Assembly (NCBI GenBank): GCA_024220505.1
Contig: JAKZZE010000021.1
Location: 124,001-188,000 of the forward strand
DNA: 64,000 nucleotides
Direction: 5' to 3'
Source of the DNA: Rhizopus arrhizus
Taxonomy: Eukaryota > Mucoromycota > Mucoromycetes > Mucorales > Rhizopodaceae
The notes below the pieces were generated by a model that saw nothing but the letters and a program-made list of their open reading frames with translations, was not told where the DNA came from and searched no databases. The translations under genes and the position numbers were made by a program. This document shows positions 46,601 to 58,415 of the stretch, one piece after another. Each line of letters starts with the position of its first letter. Position 1 is the first letter of the stretch.

Positions 46601-46739
46601 TAATCATCCAAAAAAGTAAATATCTGAATTTCAATTTTACTTCAAAAAAAATCCAAAAACGTCCAAAGTATCAATAAGTCTTTTCTTTTTTATCTTTTTC
46701 TACACATTTTTTTTCTACATTACATTTTTCTTATTAATA
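43681..46739. other. Long intergenic stretch; two weak coding relics
   Basis: At 44790-44979 a plus-strand frame (YAVDVFALLNQI ... EALLQFFTELDGIDFADLCE, then stop) looks like a protein C-terminus but has no start or neighbours. At 45400-45483 a GC-richer ORF of 27 codons begins MADDAPKTCQDYYLDENS and then stops. It could be the start of a lost gene. The rest is AT-rich with nothing recognised. Confidence 0.4.
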
Positions 46740-47762
46740 ATGTCAACTACATTTTCCTCACTCATTCGTTCAGATCCTGTTTCAATACCCCAATCTAACC
46801 AAACTACGGATACCGAACAATCTTACAAAGACATTATTAAACAATTAGCCGCACAAGCACCTGAACCCTATGGTGCTATACCACCTTTAAAACGAAAACA
46901 AAAAAAGAAAAGGCCAAAAGAGCCAACTATACGCCGTCTATCTTATGTTGAAAATTGGCTTGCCGTTGATAGTAAAGAAAGTATACCTGATGAAGAAGAC
47001 TTGGTAATTAAAACTTCATTTTACTTGTCTTTTTTCTTACATGCTATTTAGAAACCTTCGTTTCGTAACTTTCTTTCAACCGACTTTTTAGTGCTACCTT
47101 TACATATGCCACCACCCTCCTTGAGTGCTCAGCAACATGAAAAGCTTCCTATTTATGTAGGGGCTAAAAAGACAATATCATCTAACATAGGTATGCTTCA
47201 TATGGAAGAAATGGAAGAAGAAGAGGACGATGATGATGATGACGATGATGATGATGATGATGAGAGTGGATATGATGTACCAACAGAAGAAAATCGACCC
47301 AAGACATTAATAAGACAAAGATCAATTTCATCATTTTCCAAGTCAGTAAGGCCTTCAACAAAGACTACCAAATATTTTGCCATGTCTTCTTCTCCTCCTC
47401 AACTGGATGAACCTAGTAATTGGATAGAGACCTTACGTCGGTCACTAGTATTATCCACTTCACCTCGTCAAATAAAGAAACCACTAATTCCCATGCCACT
47501 TCCACCACCTCGACCTCGTCTACGTAAAAGAAGATCAGAAGCGACGACTCAGCCTAGATTTAACCCAGAAACCAATACATATACAAGAGATACCCGATCA
47601 AATCCTGACCATTTAAGAATGATTTCTGCAGAATTAAATATGATGAGAACAAGAAAACTGTCAAGTCCCCTCAAACCAAGAGGGTTTTTACCAAGACGTA
47701 AAGATGTATTCATACGTGGTGAGTATAGACGAAGATCTTTACTGTCTAATGAATGTAAATAA
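46740..47762 (+). CDS. Unrecognised disordered protein, 324 residues
   Basis: Two exons (46740-47003 and 47052-47762) joined by a 48-bp GT-AG intron; the phase is kept. The composition is low-complexity: a basic patch (KRKQKKKRPKEP), an acidic run of twelve Asp after a Glu cluster (encoded by GAY repeats near 47230), proline stretches (PMPLPPPRPRLRKRR), and a C-terminal basic segment (LKPRGFLPRRKDVFIRGEYRRR). There is no signal peptide or membrane helix. The alternating basic and acidic tracts suggest a nuclear or nucleic-acid/histone-binding protein, which is inference only. The GAY tract is a trinucleotide repeat that could vary in length. Confidence 0.7.
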
Positions 47763-49430
47763 AATTTATTTTCAAATTCCCTCTACAATTCTCGTGCTTT
47801 TAATTATTTGAACTGGAATAAATACATACACGTGTACACGTTTAAATGCATTTACCCAGCACTCCTCTTATTTTTGCTAGAGTAAGCACTTTACAACGTA
47901 CAGATTTGCTTTGCTTTAATAAAATAAGATTCATTTCTTGTCTAAATGATTGAAAAATGCTGTAGAATAGTAGGAGGCTTCAGATTTCACAAGACACTCC
48001 AAAAAAAAAGTCTGGAAGTTTGAACTGTTGGTAAATTAGGTGTTTATTTAAATTCAAAGCCCATTCTTTTTATATCAGAAAATGCTATGGGTATTTCAAT
48101 AAAAAATGTCCTTTTTATGCTTGGGAGCTATTATTGACAAAAATAATGAAGCAAATGGTATATGCATAAAAATAAAACAAAGCAGCAAACTTGTATATAG
48201 AAATCATGCAAGTTAACCCTGATATTTCTGTGGCTGCTAGAATATGGTAAATAATGATATTTATGTAATTTGAACAAGAAAATGTAAAGTTAATAACAAA
48301 TGAATATTAAATAATGGTTTGTCAAAAATAGTTTGTTCATTTAAATACCAATCAATACAAGAAGCAAAGATAATTTTTATTTTAATAAATTTGGAAAATT
48401 TTTATATCTTTATTAAGAATATGCCAATTATTTTACTATTGAATGAAAAAGAAGGATTGATACATTATCATCATGCTCAATGTACATATCACTTTGATAG
48501 CAGAGTATCATGATCCAATTGTACTCGTTTCAAGTTCCTTACAGTTAATAATATCATTTTATATGAAAGCAGTCATGGACTAATGCCACAAGATTACTTT
48601 ACTCTGTGAATCGTATTGACAACATGTAAATTTATTGGTTAAATTAATGAATTCCTTCGTCTTTATTCTAACCAGTTTACTACCATCAATTTGATTATAT
48701 CTACAACACCAACTTGATTTTTTATCATAAAAGACAGAGATTTCTGGCAAACTAATTTGTTTAATGATGTATGATCCAGACTTGTTTGTATCAAAATAGA
48801 TCATTAAAGGAGCGAATGCTTTCTACACAAACTGTAAGAGAAAGATTCAATGTTGTTCATCGTTTAGAATCATAAGAATGAGGGGGAGGGGGTTTGAACA
48901 AGTGGGCTAAAGCATATTTTGTAGAATGTTGTTAATAGTGTGACCAACTACCTCTTCATGCTGATTACTAAAGAATATCATTATAAATCTACTATTTATT
49001 TTGTCGTCATAAGCCCGTCCAGCAAAATACCGTATACTTTTCTTACTTTCAACTAATAGAGATTGTTATTTATTCTATTTTTCCATAAAGTAATTGCTTT
49101 ACATTATATGAATTCAATCGAGCAAGCTCGTTCACCAAATATTTCGAAACTTGATCTAACCTTGTCGATCTAGAGTATATTCTGTTCGCAAGAAAGCGGC
49201 AGTAGTTTGTATTTACCTTATAATTCAGCCTATGTTCGATTTAATATTGTTAAAAGCAGCAACTTGCAAAAATAAATTGCTACTTGTTAACTTTCATTTT
49301 CAAGATACTATCGATACGGCACGATTTTCATCTTGATCATTAAGCTTTATTTGCTCACTCGTCTGATACAAGCAAATTAAAGCATACTTGCCTAATTTCT
49401 GTTATAGAAAATGGTTAAAACCTTCAATTT
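47763..49430. other. Intergenic; possible minus-strand relic at 48580-48824
   Basis: On the minus strand 48804-48580 an ATG opens 74 codons (MIYFDTNKSGSYIIKQISLP ... CRYNQIDGSKLVRIKTKEF) with a plausible upstream acceptor. It looks coding but matches no family I know and ends without a companion exon. No other feature is seen. Confidence 0.3.
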
Positions 49431-49439
49431 ATGAGGACA

Positions 49440-49800
49440 CCTCAACCATGGCGTATCAAACAGATGAAACGACAACCAGAGGATCAATTAGTAGACGATG
49501 CCACGATACAACAGTCCTTGCAAGCTAGAATCATTCAGGTTTCACCAACACAGAGCAATGGCCTCCTCTCGAATTTTTTTACGATCCAAGAACCCACCAA
49601 ACTTCGCCCAATTTTAGACTGTACAATCTTGAACCTGTTTTTGCAAGTACAACAGTTCAAAATGGAGGGTGTACTAGCATTACGAGACATCATCGAGCAA
49701 GACGATTTCATTTGCAAAGTGGATTTTAAGGATGCTTATGTGGTGGTACCTATCCATCAAGATTCACAAAAATATTGGACATTCATGAAGATAATTCCGC
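49440..49800 (+). mobile_element. DIRS-like reverse transcriptase fragment
   Basis: The frame contains TKLRPILDCTILNLFLQ, QFKMEGVLALRDIIEQDDF and CKVDFKDAYVVVPIHQDSQKY, matching the start of a DIRS/Ngaro-type RT (K-M-E-G ... L-K-D-A-Y-x-x-V-P-I). It breaks off after this motif. No tyrosine recombinase is visible. Confidence 0.7.
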
Positions 49801-49871
49801 CATCAAAAAAATTGGTATTGAAACTTTTGCCATCAACAATGAAGTCCTTATTTTTGATGCTCAAAATATAA

Positions 49872-50469
49872 AAAACGACCAAAAGATATTAGACAGATTT
49901 GACAATCGAAGGGCAATTATAAATAGATCTAAATAAATTATTACAAATTTATTCAGAATATAAATGATATGATTGAGGCATCTCACGAATCCTTTCAATT
50001 GAGACTAAAACAGGTTCAGTTGGTTTGATATTGTAGCAAACTTCAACATTTCCAAGATTTTTCATTTTTCTTTTGCACTTTTCAAGGTTTTCTTCAGTAT
50101 AATCTACATAAAAAAGCATACATATTGCTTGGTTTCTTGATATTTTCATGGTAAAAATAAAATGAATAACACTTGGCGCACTTCAAAATTCACTTCAAAT
50201 TTATCAATTTTTGACTACATGTTGGAAGTAATCATAGGAATAGAACGAAAAAAGGCCACCCAGAGTTTCCAATAATAATATTAAATTACTTATCAAGGAG
50301 TATGAACATTTTCTTCACGTAAAACAAACTATCATTGTAGGGCGTTCCTACCACAATCCTGGTTGCCTTCGCTTCGGACTCCGAAGTGGTACAATGCTCT
50401 CTAAGTCGCACTTTATTAACAGTGAAATAAACTATGTCAAATCCCCAAATCTCAAACAATGTCAAATCA
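49872..50469. other. Intergenic; small minus ORF 49949-50149 and a hairpin at about 50360
   Basis: The minus ORF (66 codons, ATG at 50149) has YTEENLEKCKRKMKNLGNVEV, faintly like a protease-inhibitor I9 helix, and no signal peptide; this is weak. Bases 50355-50385 contain CTTCGG-ACT-CCGAAG, a short perfect hairpin within GCCTTCGCTTCGGACTCCG. It lies shortly before the DIRS gag-like region and may belong to that element's 5' end. Confidence 0.35.
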
Positions 50470-51410
50470 AACACTAATGGAAAACCGCTCTTTACACAGG
50501 AACAAGTCGATTAAATCGTTGCTAAAGCAGCTCAGCGTTTTAGTAAAATTTACCTATTTTCTCTTCGATTTACAGAAAGTGCTCCAACGATATAAAGGTT
50601 CTCTCCACAAATACAACAATAGAGACTGGGTCACCCGGAGACAACCAATCCAAACTTCGTCTCAAGACTCAAAGAAGCAAAATTGGATACTTTACAGCTC
50701 GTCAATGTTATTTACCGTTTTACTGAAAACACTCAAGCACAAGCAAAAGCAGCAACAATTCTCCACCAACAGCTCAAGTATATTGTCGACAGGGGCTTAC
50801 AAGAAGAAGATTTACCAATCTTCGAAGAGTCTATTGAGCAAGCCCGATATCTCGCAGTATATGGATACGGCACAGCAAGACAACAAGAACTGGAAGCTCG
50901 AGAATTCACGACGAAAGCTCTCAAACTTCCCAATAGTCTCGAACACTTGGAGACTCCATCCATGGGAGAAAAACGACATGCTTTCGACGACCAGTTTATC
51001 TCGCAATACTACGAGGAATCGTATAAGGAAGAACAACTTAACTTCAACTCGTCCTGAAATCTCCAACAAGTTTCCAGAAATAGTCGCGGAAGAGGTTGTA
51101 ATGGATACAGATCAAGAATTTTTTATCCAACAGAGGAGGTGGCAAAGGACGTGGAGACAACAGACGCCACTCCTACTCCCTTCTCTCGAGAAATCAGCCA
51201 ACAATAATTTCGACCCCGGATTTTCATCATCCCAGGTCATCCCTGCCACTTCAGCAGCAGCAACCATTTCAGGCGACATCCACTCAACTTGGAGTCAACA
51301 AGTACAACGCTGCGACCAATCAAAACTATTCCATTCCCAAGGATGGGATCTTACCAGGTGGCCATCTTTACCATTTCCGGATGACATGGAAAAAAACGAC
51401 ACAACATAGC
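50470..51410 (+). mobile_element. DIRS-like gag region remnant
   Basis: The frame 50683-51057 (RFTENTQAQAKAATILHQQL ... EESIEQARYLAVYGYGTARQQELEAREFTTKAL) looks like the helical gag-like ORF of DIRS elements. After it a shifted frame ends in GVNKYNAATNQNYSIPKDG, then ILPGGHLYHF, resembling the stretch that precedes the RT. The RT piece at 49.44 kb lies upstream instead of downstream, so these are separate or rearranged fragments. Confidence 0.6.
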
Positions 51411-52149
51411 AGCCTAGCTTTTGTTACAATTATTGTCAAAAAAAAACATGGCTGCTGTAGGAATTCATAGGCAAATATACTACTCATGAACAATATCAGC
51501 AAGCAGTATAAAATTAGTATAACTGGGAGAAGATACTCAATACGCCAAAAAAAAAAAAAAATAGTACTTGGCCATTCTGACACTATAGCAAGGGAGCAAG
51601 TGTTTTTGTTTAAATTGAAAGTATGAGTATTGTATATTTGTATATATACATATACATTTAAGGAAGCAAGTGGTAGAGTGTATTCTTTGGGAATAACCAA
51701 AAAAGACAGTTCTCAATAGAGCCCATGGATAGGGTGGTTTCAGCTTACTATTGAAATATGTAAAAATCAAGAAGAAAATACAAATACAACAGTTGAGTGC
51801 TTTCAACCCTTTTTAAATTAGAAATAGAATATTTTTTTATATTATTTCCCCTATTTCTCTGGTCTTTATAAGCTGTATATTTTCATTTAAACCAAGAAAC
51901 TAAAGATTGTAAAAGCATAAAGTCATTTACTTTCAATAAAGCAACTGCTTTTTAAAACCAAAAATCATAAAATAGAATATTTAATGCAGTTGCCTTGGAT
52001 GAGGCCTGTCAAAGTCCATCACGTTGTGATCACAATGAGCGGAATTAAAAAGCAAACAAAACGCACGTTCCTTAAAAGTTGTTAATAAACAAAGAAAAAA
52101 AAAGGTTCATTTTTCTCAATGTGACGTATTCTTCTTTATTTCCTTCTTA
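51411..52149. other. Intergenic, promoter region of the coiled-coil gene
   Basis: Nothing recognised apart from A/T runs. Confidence 0.5.
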
Positions 52150-53062
52150 ATGTCTGTTTCTTCAAAAGGCTCCTTTGATTACAAATATGTCAACATTCCT
52201 AGTATAAACCATCCTAGCATAGATAGAAACTTGAATGATTCTTTTTCTTCTTGTGAATCTATAGAAAGATCGCCTTTACCTTTACCTTCTTCTGGCAAGT
52301 AAATACGTAGAGTAGATAAAGATAGGAAATTGATTGTTAATACAAAAAGTCAGACAGTAGATCTCGCGATAAAATATCCACCAAGTCTGAACCCATAATG
52401 AGAAAGGCAATATTAACAGAACAAGAGCTGGCTAGACATAACAGCATGTATGAACAATCTTACTATAAAGAAGAAGAGGGGAAAAGACTATTGGAATGTG
52501 TAGAGGAAAGGTGTGAGTTATTAAAACAGGAATTTGAAGCAAGAATGAAGCATTTAGAAGAACAGTTTACAAAGACTGAGCAAGAATTCAGTCAATCAAG
52601 ATGTGATATTGAAGAACTTCAATCGCTAGAAAAGGAATACATTAATCAAGGCATACAAACAGACTTGAGATGTGAAGATATAAATGAAATTGAAGTAATT
52701 ATTGATAATTAGTAAACACACCTATTCTCATACTTTCATAGGAAGTAGCAAAAGTAATGAAATCAAAATCAGTCAATGAAGTAAAAGAATGGAAGGGCAA
52801 CTATGAGGAAATGCAGCAATTTATGAATCAAACAAAGAAAATCATTTGGGACACACCATTTATACCTATTCAATCGATATGTAGACAATTGCCTACAAGT
52901 TTAGATGAAGAAAAAATATGCGATTATCATTGTCAAAGAATAGAAGCATTAAAGTTGAGATCAGAGAAAGACAAAGCTTTATATAAAAGAGATAATCAAG
53001 CAACATTAAACAGAATGTCATATTGGGCAAATACAATTAAGCAAAATAATTTATTGCAATAA
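52150..53062 (+). CDS. Coiled-coil protein, 267 residues, convergent with SPC7
   Basis: Three exons (52150-52298, 52361-52694, 52742-53062) sum to 804 nt with correct phase; introns are 62 and 47 bp, GT-AG. A Ser-rich disordered N-terminus (to about residue 60) is followed by a long charged helix (ILTEQELARHNSMYEQSYYK ... KQEFEARMKHLEEQFTKTEQ), very likely a coiled coil. A second helical part follows, with WDTPFIPIQSICRQLP between. I do not recognise the family. It shares its last 12 coding bases with the kinetochore gene SPC7 on the other strand. A kinetochore or microtubule role is possible by analogy with coiled-coil Spc7 partners, but it is only a guess. Confidence 0.72.
53051..53062. other. 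Shared palindromic stop of two convergent genes
   Basis: TTATTGCAATAA is its own reverse complement. Read either way it ends a coding frame as Leu-Leu-Gln-stop: NNLLQ for the plus gene and KYLLQ for SPC7. Both frames were traced through their last exons. Confidence 0.85.
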
Positions 53063-56000
53063 ATACTTTATAGAATCAACAAGCTCCAATGCCCCATTGT
53101 CGCCTATAGTTTTCTTGAATTGTTCTTTTAACTCATTTGCCCTAAAAATGATAATAAGGAATAAATTATGACATGTCAACAAGACTTACTCAAGATCTCC
53201 ATAATCAACTTGAATGTGAATGGATGATAAGTCTATATACGGGAAACTCAGTAAATCTTTCACTCTTATATTGAAAATGGCTGTAATCATTGTCTTGTTT
53301 ATAACACTTGATGCGTTAATACAACATTGAATGCCTGAATCCTCATCCTTGTCTGCTTTAATCAAATCAATTCTTATTCTAAAGTGCAACCTTGTGTTTC
53401 TTATGATGTCAGCAATCATCTTGACTCTATTCCAATAAATTACAATAGCTTGTGTAATCTAATAATGTAGGTATTATTATATTTGTATATTATTTCCCTT
53501 CTCCTGTTTCTTTACCTCATTCATATCCCATTTGTTATTTATCACAATATACAATCCACGTTTCAATTCACTTAATTGACCAAGTTCTTTCTCTTTACTA
53601 GTCAATAATTCAAATCGGACCGCATTTTCCATCTTTTGCACTAATCTTTCACGATCTATTGACACCATCACATCCTGTCCAATCATCAATTCAGTCACAT
53701 TCTTTTCGTCCTTCATCAATCTCCAGCCTTGTATAAGACATGATCTCTCATATTCCTTTTGAGCTTCCATCAAGTCTTGTTCCGTCACCTTTTGATTTTC
53801 TTCAATGACTTTCTCTGTTTCCAATATGAGGTCTAATAATTCTGATTTACGTTTTTCTAGTCGATCTGTCTGTTCCAACAACTCGGATTGTTTTCCTTTT
53901 AATCTGTCTAAATCTGCCTTGAATGATGCAATAGTTAGTCTAATAAAATATATGTCAATTAAGATTTCTTCATATTATGCCTTGTTTACCGTTGTTGCTC
54001 AATTTCAGTGATTATTGTTGACAGTTTGATGTGATCAAAGCTGTGATACTCTTTTTCTTTTTCACGCGCAACTGCATATAATTCAGACACCCTCTTTTGA
54101 TGGTCGAATATTTTTGGTAACTGTTCACTCAATCGATTTTCTGCTGCGCTCAATGCATGCTTATCTTGACTTAATCTGTTCCTGTGCTGATAAAGCACGG
54201 TCAAATGTTCTTTTAGGGCATTGCTCCACCACTCGTACCACCCTTCAAGGGATTTTTTCTCTGCATGTTGTTTTGCAAGTCGATATTCGGATTCCTTTTC
54301 ATGCCTTGTTTCGACATCAGCTATGGAATAGTCAAAGAAAAATGATGGATTACTCTTGTTTACTCTTATTTCAATTTCCTGGGCTACTTTATGGCTACTT
54401 TGAATGGAGCTTTCCATTTGTTGTATGATCTTGTAGTAAGTTAGTAACAAACCAAAATATATTTAATATAGTACTTTACAGATTGATAGATTTCTAGTTG
54501 TGGTAAAGTGAATGCTGCTGCTGTTACTTGCTCAATAATTGTAGTTGGTCCTATATTAAATAATTAATTCAAATACATTTTAAAAGAATATAAAACATAC
54601 CATGGTTATAATCTACTATTCTTTTTGTGTGGTTTAAAGGTTTTTCTTTTGGAAATGTGATGCCAAAGATGTCTAAAAAATCCTTTAATGTAATTTGTTC
54701 AGGATCCTATATACACATAAGATATTTAGTAAAGAAAAGAAAAAGCAAGAATAGTTGAACTTACATCAGAATTGGCTTCATATAGCCTTGGCTGAGGCGA
54801 ATCATTTTGCATGAGTTCTGTTCATTATAAAAGAAGTTTAGCTGTGCATCTCTTTTTATATTCAAATGTACAATAACACACCTCTAGCTGCTTTTGGACT
54901 TGATGAAAATGTACCATGATCTTCGAGTGACGGTAAAGGAGAAGCGGCAATGTTATCAACTGCAGAAAGTAAGAGATGAGATTATTTAAAGCAATACAAC
55001 ATTCAACATTTACCTGTGGAGGTTCTGTAGAAGTTCTCTTGCGTGATCTCCATCGAAATTTCTTGTGTTATCTGCATCTCGCTCTCATCTCCAATAGCTG
55101 TCAACTGTTCTGTTGTTTGATTGTTTATTTCCTGTGTGTGCATCATTACGCTGTCTTGTGTGTCTGATAGATATTGTGGTTCCTGAAGTCTTGTTATCTC
55201 TTGTGGTACTACTTCTTGAGTAAGTTGCATAGCACTGTCTTGCGAAAGTGATGGTTGCTTATTGTAAGTAATTTCCTGAGTGATTTGCATATCTACATCG
55301 TCGTCCTCAAACATTGATCCTCTATTATTTACATTTTCAGTCGCTAGGTGTATATCAGTAGTGGCTAATTGCTGTTCATTTTCTTCTTCAATATTATAAT
55401 CAATCAAAGGATTCCTTTCTGCAATACTTTCATTATCCAAGAAATCCGCTTCTGCAATATCATCAGCATTTAAAGCAATGTCATCAATATTTAAAGTATC
55501 CCTTTCTGAAATACCGTTATTATTATCATCCAAGGATTCCTCTTCTAGCTCAAAGTCTACAATCATATCTTCCTCTTCTCTTTCTTTTTTGTTTTTCTCG
55601 TTTTCCTCATTGATGCTGCTGCTTCCAAACATACTTTTGTCGTCCGTCTGTGAATCGTCTTCATGATTTGATATTGAATAGCCTTCAGCATCTCTCATCG
55701 TACTTTCATCATTAAATGGATTTCGAAAGCTCCGCATTCTTATCTCTTCTTCATCCCCATTATCATTGTCATCATCTTCAGCAAATAAGTTTTTAGCATT
55801 CTTTTGATAGGATTCTGCCAAAAAATGTGTCATATCAAGATGACTCTCCTCCTCTTCTTCTTCATCAGAGCCTTCCTCCAGTGACACATGCTCACCAATA
55901 TGCCTTCTTTCATTGCTCATGATTCCAGGTGGTGTTCCAAAAAGATCGCGCCGCCTGTTCCATATATTGAGTTAAGCAGATAAATAAGAATTAAATAGAA

Positions 56001-56634
56001 GTATGTACCTTTTTCTTCTATCCGATGGAGATCCAGAGAGTTTGGATAGTGATGAACTGTTACTATATCATATAAACAATTAGTATAGAATAAACAGTGC
56101 TCTTTTCTTCTTTTTACATGCTGGAATGCTTAGGTGTATTTAATAATTCATTACTTGATTCTGGTTCTGGTTGTGCAAATAAATCATCAACACTTTTAAG
56201 TGTATATTCAATCGTATCATCATGATTAAACAATCTACAAATTATTAAAACTTACTTTTACTTACTATGCACATTATTATAATACCTTAGGTTAGCTGCT
56301 GGTGCAAAGCTTACTCTTCGGCTCCTTACTTGTTGGCGGTGATCTTGTCTCTGTCTACAAAAAAATACATTAATTTTCTCTTTTATTTGTGTCAACCCGT
56401 TTACTACTTTACTCGTGTTCATATCTTGATGGGGTATATGTGCCTTTTAATATACTTTTTGGTGTTGACTATACAAGTAGAAAGTAAGAATTGCTGTCTG
56501 CATCAATCTCTTTTAAAAGTTACATCAAAGCGAAGAATACGACTATCTGAATTATCTACTGTCCAAGGTGCCTCTTTCAAGGCTTCATAACGTCTTCGGC
56601 GACTTGGCGATGAAATGGGAGAAAGAAAAGACAT
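53051..56634 (-). CDS. SPC7: Spc7/KNL1 kinetochore scaffold, 902 residues
   Basis: Outer-kinetochore scaffold linking centromere, microtubules and the spindle checkpoint. Thirteen minus-strand exons: 56524-56634, 56286-56350, 56118-56234, 56009-56062, 55014-55954, 54882-54959, 54765-54817, 54601-54706, 54480-54550, 53990-54429, 53516-53939, 53190-53458 and 53051-53141; total 2709 nt. A PP1-docking RRVSF lies at 48-52. An acidic, disordered middle follows. Five MELT-like repeats of form M-x-[ILH]-T-Q-E lie near residues 337, 357, 385, 408 and 416. The Spc7 family block begins ITLKDFLDIFGITF (about 440), then WYEWWSNALKEH, a long coiled coil (about 520-780) and a C-terminal RWD-like region (LHFRIRIDLI onward). 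MELT repeats would bind Bub3-Bub1 after Mps1 phosphorylation. All junctions keep phase, so it is probably functional. Confidence 0.92.
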
Positions 56635-57239
56635 TGGAAGAGAGAAAAGAGACAGCTGTGGTACGTGAGGAACAAACTTTAGTAAAAAGCAGTCCTCAAT
56701 TGTATGCTACACACGGATAGAAATTTTTGATAAAAGTTCATCTAAATGAGACAGTGGGCATCATAACGAGTGTATCTGCTAAAGCTAGCGTTTTATCAAT
56801 AACTATTACTCTCTAAATAGAATAATCAACATTATAAATTGCTGCTCTCCGGTTCAATCTTTTTTGTAAACTTAACATAATTTGAAAATATTACAGCAGC
56901 TTACCTACAAAATCGATGAAAATTTACGTCAAGTAGAGTTGACAGAAAAGAAATCAACAGGAATTTATTGTATCCACTTGTCACAATTAGCAACCTCTTT
57001 ATGAATATGCAAAAAAATAAATAAATCAGAGGCATCTGCACCTACTTTAGATGTGGAAAGAGCCAATAAAAAAATAAAAAAAGAGAGTCCTTTTCGACAA
57101 TAGTTTTGAAGCAGAAGAAAATGTTGCGTATGACGATGAATATGATAAAAGCAACTCTGATCTAGGAAAGTTATTACAGATTTCCACTGGCTTCCTCCTT
57201 TTTGTTATGAATAATCATGATAATAAGGTAATAAATATG
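56635..57239. other. Upstream region of SPC7
   Basis: No gene or repeat recognised. Confidence 0.5.
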
Positions 57240-57590
57240 AAGATAGACTCAATTATATGCAGAGCAATTTACAACATATTGATAATTTTATCCTCTACCT
57301 AAGGCAACAAAAACTAAATGTGTTATTATGTCAAGAAACAGACATACCTCTTCATTTATTTGATAAAATATCTCAATCTCTCAACATGAAACTTCAAACT
57401 CATCGGATACCATGGGCTAATCATTGAGGAACCACTAACCTTAGCCAGTCTCAAATTATGGAATTAACATAACAATCTGACGATCAACAAGAGAATTATT
57501 GTTGCTGTTATTAACCGGGACATATCCGCGCTCAGTGTCCCGATAAGATCTCACCCGCCAAGAGACTTGGAGGTTAACGTATGAGCTCAA
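57240..57590 (+). mobile_element. Scrambled LINE fragments
   Basis: First an endonuclease piece (KLNVLLCQETDIPLHLF, the LxQET motif, about 57310-57360). Then at about 57500-57560 a zinc-knuckle piece of ORF1 (GHIRAQCPDKISP). In an intact element ORF1 precedes the endonuclease, so the order is reversed. This implies two insertions or a rearrangement. Confidence 0.6.
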
Positions 57591-57649
57591 TCATCAATTG
57601 AAATTTGGACTCAGAGTTCTTATAAAAAAAGAAAAATAAAAAAATAAAA

Positions 57650-57940
57650 TTGAAATTCAAATGGATACATGACACTTTTTTTAATTGTTTTCGCACGGAT
57701 CAAATCGAAAATGTGTGGAAATCAAAAACCATTCTGGCATCAAGAGTAGAATATTGGGAGGAAATAAAAGGTAAAGGTGTTAGAAATAGCAATGAGGGGC
57801 TACTGCTGAATTTTTTTTTGACGTATGTCTCTTTCCCGGATAAACCCAATTTTAGCTTACTCTATGATGAAATATGCAAAACCCACAAATTGAGAATCAG
57901 TAAGTCCATCTCTTGTTGTACAAACGATCGATCACGATAA
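57650..57940 (+). pseudogene. Unidentified coding remnant
   Basis: An open frame of 96 codons with KFKWIHDTFFNCFRTDQI, VWKSKTILASRVEYWEEIKG and NEGLLLNFFLTYVSFPDKPN. It looks like real protein but has no good start, upstream exon or known motif, and it ends at the edge of the secreted-protein duplication. It is probably a truncated gene. Confidence 0.35.
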
Positions 57941-58351
57941 TTCCCAAGAGCAAGGTTACACTAACAGCTATAGATAATAGCTTGAGATCCTTTCTATGCT
58001 TTTCTTTTTGTGGATTGAGAACATCAAGAATGAAATCGACTGGGACATATAAAGCCTATTGCTATACTAAAGTACGTTTTGATATAATCTAGCTTACTTT
58101 TTCAATCCCTTATGAAACGTAAAACAAATAGTTACAGCAAAATCTCCCTTGTCTTACAATTACTTTCGGAAAAGCAGGCAATTATAGTTTAGAGTCTAAA
58201 TCGGTTTTGTCCCACTTGTTTGCAGCTCTTGACACGAATATCTTTCTCTAGATCTGCTAATCCTTTTTTATTCATGCGGTTTTCTTTTTTCGTTTTAGGA
58301 AAGTCTACAGAGAAATATTAATGAGCTAAAATCGACACTGTACAAATTATG

Positions 58352-58359
58352 TATAAATA
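58352..58359 (+). promoter_or_regulatory. TATA box of secreted-protein paralogue 2
   Basis: TATAAATA, 57 bp before the ATG, followed by CTCCTTTCA as in paralogue 1. Confidence 0.55.
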
Positions 58360-58415
58360 CTCCTTTCAAAAACATTTTTTTTTTAATTTTAAGTTAAACT
58401 TTTTACTATTAAATT

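Noticed and set aside
49949..50149. 66-residue minus ORF as a protease inhibitor I9-like protein
   Set aside because: Only one helix resembles the family and the conserved C-terminal part is absent.
55478..55666. Ser-rich plus ORF opposite SPC7
   Set aside because: It is antisense of the acidic region of SPC7 exon 5; its composition follows from complementing Asp/Glu codons.
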